54,478 bases of DNA from Solirubrobacterales bacterium (GTDB taxonomy: Bacteria > Actinomycetota > Thermoleophilia > Solirubrobacterales > 70-9): NCBI GenBank assembly GCA_017882505.1, contig JADGPJ010000006.1, forward strand, positions 1 through 54,478, in the 5' to 3' direction. The position numbers and the translations under genes are program-made. Position 1 is the first letter of the stretch. Each line of letters starts with the position of its first letter. The notes under the pieces are model-generated. The model was not told the origin of the DNA. It was given only the letters and a program-made list of their open reading frames with translations, and did no database searches. This document shows, in pieces, positions 50,994 to 54,478 of this stretch.

Positions 50994-51932
50994 ATGTCCG
51001 AACGCTCACGCAACCTGCCCCGCCGGTCGTGCCTCTCGGTGCCCGGGTCCAGCGAGAAGATGATGGGGAAGGCGCCCGGTCTCGGCGCCGACATGGTGTT
51101 CCTCGACCTCGAAGACGCCGTCGCGCCGCTCGAGAAGCCGGCCGCGCGCGCGAAGATCGTCAACGCGATCAACACGCTCGACTTCGGCGAGAGCGTTTTG
51201 TGCGTCCGCGTGAACGCGTGGGACACCGAGTGGACGTACCGCGACGTGATCGAAGTCGTGGAGGGCGCGTCGGAACGGCTCGACGAGCTGATGCTCCCGA
51301 AGGTGGAGACGGCCGCCGACGTGATTGCCCTCGATCACCTCCTCACGCAGATCGAGAAGGTCACCGGTCGTCAGTCGCGCGTCGGTATCGAGGCGCAGAT
51401 CGAAACCGCACGCGGGCTCATCAACGTGGAGGAGATCTGCGCGGCGAGCGATCGCCTCGAGACGATCGTGCTCGGCCCGGTCGACATGTCCGCGTCGATG
51501 GAGATGCCGTCGCTCGCCGGTGGGCTGAACATTCCCGAGTATCCCGGCGATTACTTCCACTACGCGTTCGTGAAGATCCTGATGGCCGGCCGGGCCAACG
51601 GCCTCCAAGTGATCGACGGGCCCTACGTGAAGGTCCGCGACCCCGAGGGCTTCCGCGAGTTCTGCAAGCGCGCGCAGATCCTCGGCTACGACGGCAAGTG
51701 GGCATTGCACCCCGATCAGGTCACGATCCTCAACGAAGTGTTCGGCACGAGCCAGGAGCAGTTCGACCGTGCGGTCGACATCCTCGAGGCCTACGAGAAG
51801 GCCACGACCGAAGGCGACCGCAAGGGCGCGGTGATGTTCGGCGACGAGATGATCGACGAAGCGTCGCGCAAGGTCGCGGTCAAGGTGGTCTCCCGGGGCG
51901 AGCGCGCCGGGATGCGGCGCAGCGCGAGCTAG
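50994..51932 (+). CDS. HpcH/HpaI-CitE family CoA ester lyase
   Basis: The protein is 312 residues from ATG 50994. The TIM-barrel citrate lyase beta/malyl-CoA lyase motifs are CLSVPGSSEKMMGKAPGLGADMVFLDLEDAV (about 13-43, given by limits), VRVNAWDT, LMLPKVETAADV, IEAQIETARGLINVEEIC (metal Glu) and KWALHPDQV near the end. It resembles L-malyl-CoA/beta-methylmalyl-CoA or citramalyl-CoA lyases. It would cleave a hydroxyacyl-CoA to acetyl- or propionyl-CoA plus an oxoacid. The stop overlaps the convergent cupin stop by four bases (CTAG). Confidence 0.88.
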   Translation: MSERSRNLPRRSCLSVPGSSEKMMGKAPGLGADMVFLDLEDAVAPLEKPAARAKIVNAINTLDFGESVLCVRVNAWDTEWTYRDVIEVVEGASERLDELMLPKVETAADVIALDHLLTQIEKVTGRQSRVGIEAQIETARGLINVEEICAASDRLETIVLGPVDMSASMEMPSLAGGLNIPEYPGDYFHYAFVKILMAGRANGLQVIDGPYVKVRDPEGFREFCKRAQILGYDGKWALHPDQVTILNEVFGTSQEQFDRAVDILEAYEKATTEGDRKGAVMFGDEMIDEASRKVAVKVVSRGERAGMRRSAS

Positions 51933-52423
51933 GAAAACGGCGGCGGCCCGAGGATCTCGATCCCGCCGTTCTTCTGCGCCGACGCCTGCACGCGACTCAT
52001 GTCGACCGTGCCGCCGGCTTCATTGCCGTCGTCGGCCGGCTCGCTCGCGTCCCAGTAGAAGGCTTGGCAGCATCCGGGTGTGTGGAGGCAAAGCAACCTC
52101 GTGCCGTCGGGTCCGACGACTTTGAACGCGTGTGGCACGCCCCGGGGCGCAACGGCGACGCCGCCCGCGACAACGGTGTGTTCCACCCCGTCGAGGTGCA
52201 TCAGGATCTCGCCCTCGAGCACGATCATCGTCTCGTCGGAGTCGGGGTGCGTGTGCAGCGGGGTGACCTTGCCGTGGTCGAGACGATCCTCGAAGAGCAG
52301 GAACGCGCCGTCCGTCTCTTCGGCCGTGGCTTTCCAGATGTGGAGGCCGCCGCCGAAGAACGAGCGCCGCTCACCATCCTCTTTGGCTCGGACGATGGAT
52401 GCAGGCGAAGTGACTGAGCTCAT
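51929..52423 (-). CDS. Cupin-domain protein
   Basis: This 164-residue single cupin has motif 1 as VTPLHTHPDSDETMIVLEGEI (HxHx-E, with residues H, H and E in order) and motif 2 as GVAVAPRGVPHAFKVVG (final His). Metal ligands are complete. After the barrel, CLHTPGCCQAFYWDAS and a polar tail follow. Such proteins can be dioxygenases or bind small molecules. It is divergent from the tetR gene across 64 bases filled with repeated boxes, so it is the likely target of that regulator. Confidence 0.86.
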   Translation of the reverse strand: MSSVTSPASIVRAKEDGERRSFFGGGLHIWKATAEETDGAFLLFEDRLDHGKVTPLHTHPDSDETMIVLEGEILMHLDGVEHTVVAGGVAVAPRGVPHAFKVVGPDGTRLLCLHTPGCCQAFYWDASEPADDGNEAGGTVDMSRVQASAQKNGGIEILGPPPFS

Positions 52424-52430
52424 GGCGGAC

Positions 52431-52496
52431 CTCGTTCATGGGGATTGCGTTCATGGGATGCTTGTCTCATAACGAGACTCGCGTATCATGAACGAG
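52431..52496. promoter_or_regulatory. Operator cluster between the cupin gene and tetR
   Basis: Related boxes occur four times: CTCGTTCATG (52431-52440), GTTCATG (52449-52455), CATAACGAG (52468-52476) and CATGAACGAG (52487-52496). The first and last are perfect reverse complements. A separate dyad GTCTC-ATAAC-GAGAC spans 52464-52478. The last box contains the tetR start codon, suggesting autorepression. Confidence 0.52.
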
Positions 52497-53120
52497 ATGT
52501 CAATGGCTTATGAGGCCGGCGGACGCTCGGCGCAGAAGGGGCGCACACGGGGAGCCCTGGTGTCGGCGGCCCGCGATCTGGTCGCGACCGGGCTCACACC
52601 TACGGTCGAGGCCGCGGCCGCGGCGGCGTCGGTGTCGCGCTCCACCGCGTATCGGTACTTTCCGAACAACCGGGCGCTGCTGCTCGCGGCGCACCCCGAG
52701 GTGGCCGCCGAGTCGATGCTTCCGCCCGACGCGCCGGATGATCCGGCCGAGCGGCTCGACGCGGTGGTGCGCAACTTCACCGCGATGATCGTCGAAACCG
52801 AGATGCAGCAGCGCACCATGCTGCGGCTGTCGCTCGAAGCTGACGCGAGCGAGCGCGGCGAGCTCCCGCTTCGTCAGGGGCGGGCCATCGGTTGGATCAC
52901 GGAAGCGCTCGAGGGCCTCCGTGGCGAACTGTCCGAGCAGGAGCTTCATCGCCTGGTGCTGAGCATCCGTGCCACGATCGGCATCGAGACGCTCGTGTGG
53001 CTCACCGACGTGGCGGGTCTCTCGAGAGACGAAGCCGTCGAGCTCATGCGCGAGTCCGCCCAAGCGCTCCTCCAAACCGCCAAGCGGCGTCACAAAACCA
53101 CGCGTGAGGGGGTTTCGTGA
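52488..53120 (+). CDS. TetR-family transcriptional regulator
   Basis: The protein is 210 residues. The N-terminal helix-turn-helix is AARDLVATGLTPTVEAAAAAASVSRSTAYRYFPNNRALLLAA, given by limits about 27-68; SRSTAYRYFPN is the recognition-helix signature. The rest is an all-helical ligand and dimer domain without a recognised subtype. The start could be any of three close ATGs (52488, 52497, 52503). It lies upstream of a convergent acyl-CoA dehydrogenase and is divergent from the cupin gene. Its end overlaps a remnant of the 47-base palindrome. Confidence 0.88.
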   Translation: MNEMSMAYEAGGRSAQKGRTRGALVSAARDLVATGLTPTVEAAAAAASVSRSTAYRYFPNNRALLLAAHPEVAAESMLPPDAPDDPAERLDAVVRNFTAMIVETEMQQRTMLRLSLEADASERGELPLRQGRAIGWITEALEGLRGELSEQELHRLVLSIRATIGIETLVWLTDVAGLSRDEAVELMRESAQALLQTAKRRHKTTREGVS

Positions 53121-53131
53121 CGCCGGTTCGC

Positions 53132-54478
53132 TCAAGCGAGGGCTTGCTCGGCCAACCTGCGGGCGATCACGCGGAGGCAGAGCGTCTCGTCGGCGCCTTC
53201 GAAGATCGAGAGGACTCGCGCGTCCACGAAGAACCGTGAGACCGGGAACTCCTCGGCGTAGCCCATGCCGCCGTGGAGCTGCATCGCTTCGCGCGTGACC
53301 CACTCGGCCGCCCGGCACACGTACGCCTTCACCATCGACGCCTCGAGCGTTCCTTCGCCCCGTGCCATCTTCCCGGCGACGTCGTACGAGAACTGCCGCC
53401 CGGCCTGAATGAGCGCGGCCATACGCGCGAGCTTCACCTTGGAGAGCTGGTAGTCGAACACCGGCGCGCCGAACACCTTGCGCTCCTGCGCGTACGACAG
53501 CCCGGCTTCGAACGCGGCCTGCATCAATCCGACCGCGCGCGCTGCGGTTTGCAACCGGCCGTTCTCGAAGCCGGCCATCTGGAGATAGAAGCCGCGGCCG
53601 ACACCGGCCTCGCCGCCGATGAGATGCGTGCCGGGCACGAACAAGTTGTCGAACGCCACTTCGTAGGAGTGCATCCCGCGGTAGCCGATGGTGTCGATCG
53701 CGCGGCCCTCAACCTTGCCGCCGCGCCCGTCGTCGAACGAGAAGGCGTGACCTGTGGCTCGGGGCTTCTCGATGATCAGGATCGACAGGCCGCGGTGGCC
53801 GGCCGAGCGATCAGGATCGGTGCGCGCGAGGAGCATGAGCACGTCGGCGCGACCCGCGAACGTTGCCCACGTCTTGACGCCGTTCACGATCCAGCCGCCG
53901 TCGGACGGGGTGGCGGTGACCTTCACGCCGGCCACGTCGGAGCCGTAGTCGGGCTCGGTCACCATGATGCCGACCATCAGCTCTCCGCTCGCGATGCGCG
54001 GGAGCCAGGTTTGCTTCTGTTCCTCGGTGCCGCCGGCGACGAGCGCGCGGGTGAGGATCTCCGGTCGCGTGACGAGCGAGCCGCCGATCCCGAGCGAACC
54101 GCGCGAGAGCTCTTCGGTCGCGACGACCATCCCCATGTAGTCGGACTCGCCACCCGTCGCGAACCCGCCGTACTCCTCGGGAACCGAGAGCCCGAAGCCG
54201 CCGAGCTCGGCGAGCCCGCTGATGATGTCTTCGGGCACGTCGGCATTCGTGCGGTGCACGTGCTCGGCGGCGGGACGGATCTTGTCGTCGGCGAAGCGGC
54301 GGAACGTCTCGGCGACGAGCTCGAAGTCGTCGGAGAGGTGCGTCGGGCCCGAGCCGTGCTTCACGCAGTGGTCGGCCAGCGACTCGAGAAACGCGGGCGC
54401 CCGGTGCTCGGAGACGAACGGCATCGCTTCGGCCAGCGCGTCGCGCTCGACGTTCCAGGCCTGGCTCCGCCCGAGCAC
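53132..54478 (-). CDS. Acyl-CoA dehydrogenase (5' end outside the window)
   Basis: At least 448 residues are encoded and the frame is open at the right edge, so the N-terminus is missing. FAD/acyl-CoA dehydrogenase blocks are GFGLSVPEEYGGFATG, MVGIMVTEPDYGSDVAGVKVTAT, IVNGVKTWATFAG, QERKVFGAPVFDYQLSKVKLA and the C-terminal AMQLHGGMGYAEEFPVSRFF with IFEGADETLCLRVIARRL. The visible N-terminal region (RAPAFLESLADHC, then a second HLSDDFELVAETFRRFADDKI) is longer than in ordinary short-chain enzymes. It performs alpha,beta-dehydrogenation of an acyl-CoA; chain length is unknown. Confidence 0.92.
   Translation of the reverse strand: MLGRSQAWNVERDALAEAMPFVSEHRAPAFLESLADHCVKHGSGPTHLSDDFELVAETFRRFADDKIRPAAEHVHRTNADVPEDIISGLAELGGFGLSVPEEYGGFATGGESDYMGMVVATEELSRGSLGIGGSLVTRPEILTRALVAGGTEEQKQTWLPRIASGELMVGIMVTEPDYGSDVAGVKVTATPSDGGWIVNGVKTWATFAGRADVLMLLARTDPDRSAGHRGLSILIIEKPRATGHAFSFDDGRGGKVEGRAIDTIGYRGMHSYEVAFDNLFVPGTHLIGGEAGVGRGFYLQMAGFENGRLQTAARAVGLMQAAFEAGLSYAQERKVFGAPVFDYQLSKVKLARMAALIQAGRQFSYDVAGKMARGEGTLEASMVKAYVCRAAEWVTREAMQLHGGMGYAEEFPVSRFFVDARVLSIFEGADETLCLRVIARRLAEQALA

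Overview
The window reads as a high-GC actinobacterial chromosome. Gene density is very high, many genes overlap by 1-4 bases (ATGA, GTGA or TGATG), GTG starts are common, several genes look leaderless, and neither tRNA encodes its CCA. From 1 to about 41.4 kb the protein families resemble Solirubrobacterales/Thermoleophilia: an intein-containing Rv2578c-type radical SAM protein, an InhA-like FabI, and a translationally coupled fatty acid synthase operon. From about 41.4 kb to the end the codon choice changes and a new palindromic repeat appears, and the gene set (polyphosphate glucokinase, GndA, ClC channel, MarR, CoA ester lyase, acyl-CoA dehydrogenase) looks more like Acidimicrobiia. This could be a transferred block or an assembly join. 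The taxonomy is inference.

Layout of the first part. 0-5 kb: the tail of an ATP-dependent DNA ligase, the radical SAM gene with intein and SOS box, an NTF2-like protein, YtoQ, a two-domain dCTP deaminase, tRNA-Ser(CGA) and a methyltransferase. 5-7 kb: sulfide:quinone oxidoreductase and a TauE exporter behind a clear promoter/operator. 7-10 kb: a Gly-rich membrane protein and a PilZ glycosyltransferase. 10-20.6 kb: tRNA-Ser(GGA), tadA, a subtilase, a universal stress protein, a small membrane protein, an MBL hydrolase, a large membrane protein, a desaturase divergent from a CFA synthase, a HAD phosphatase and a choice-of-anchor D protein. 20.7-30.2 kb: cydAB, then tkt-tal-pgi, ahcY and rpiA. 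30.5-37.9 kb: fabD-fabH-fabG-acpP-fabF-accD-SGNH-maoC-fabI. 38-39.8 kb: a histidine kinase/LuxR response regulator pair. The stretch 39.76-40.72 kb is the only one longer than about 300 bases without an intact gene, and it holds a decayed nucleotidyltransferase locus.

Layout of the second part. ppgK-gnd runs into pgl of the first part. Then come an esterase-thioredoxin fusion, an NlpC/P60 hydrolase, a thioredoxin-like protein, a PPOX oxidase, a rhodanese-marR pair divergent from a ClC channel, an MBL hydrolase, a phosphotransferase, a CoA ester lyase, a cupin/tetR divergent pair and a truncated acyl-CoA dehydrogenase.

How the genes work together. pgi, tal, tkt, rpiA, pgl, gnd and ppgK make most of glycolytic entry and the pentose phosphate pathway; zwf and rpe are not in the window. 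The fab operon supplies chain elongation, and the desaturase and CFA synthase modify the finished acyl chains. SQR with cytochrome bd fits sulfide detoxification under low oxygen. The most interesting items are the SOS-controlled, clamp-motif-bearing radical SAM protein with a shrunken intein, the esterase-thioredoxin fusion, and the 47-base palindromes that sit between convergent genes in the second part only.
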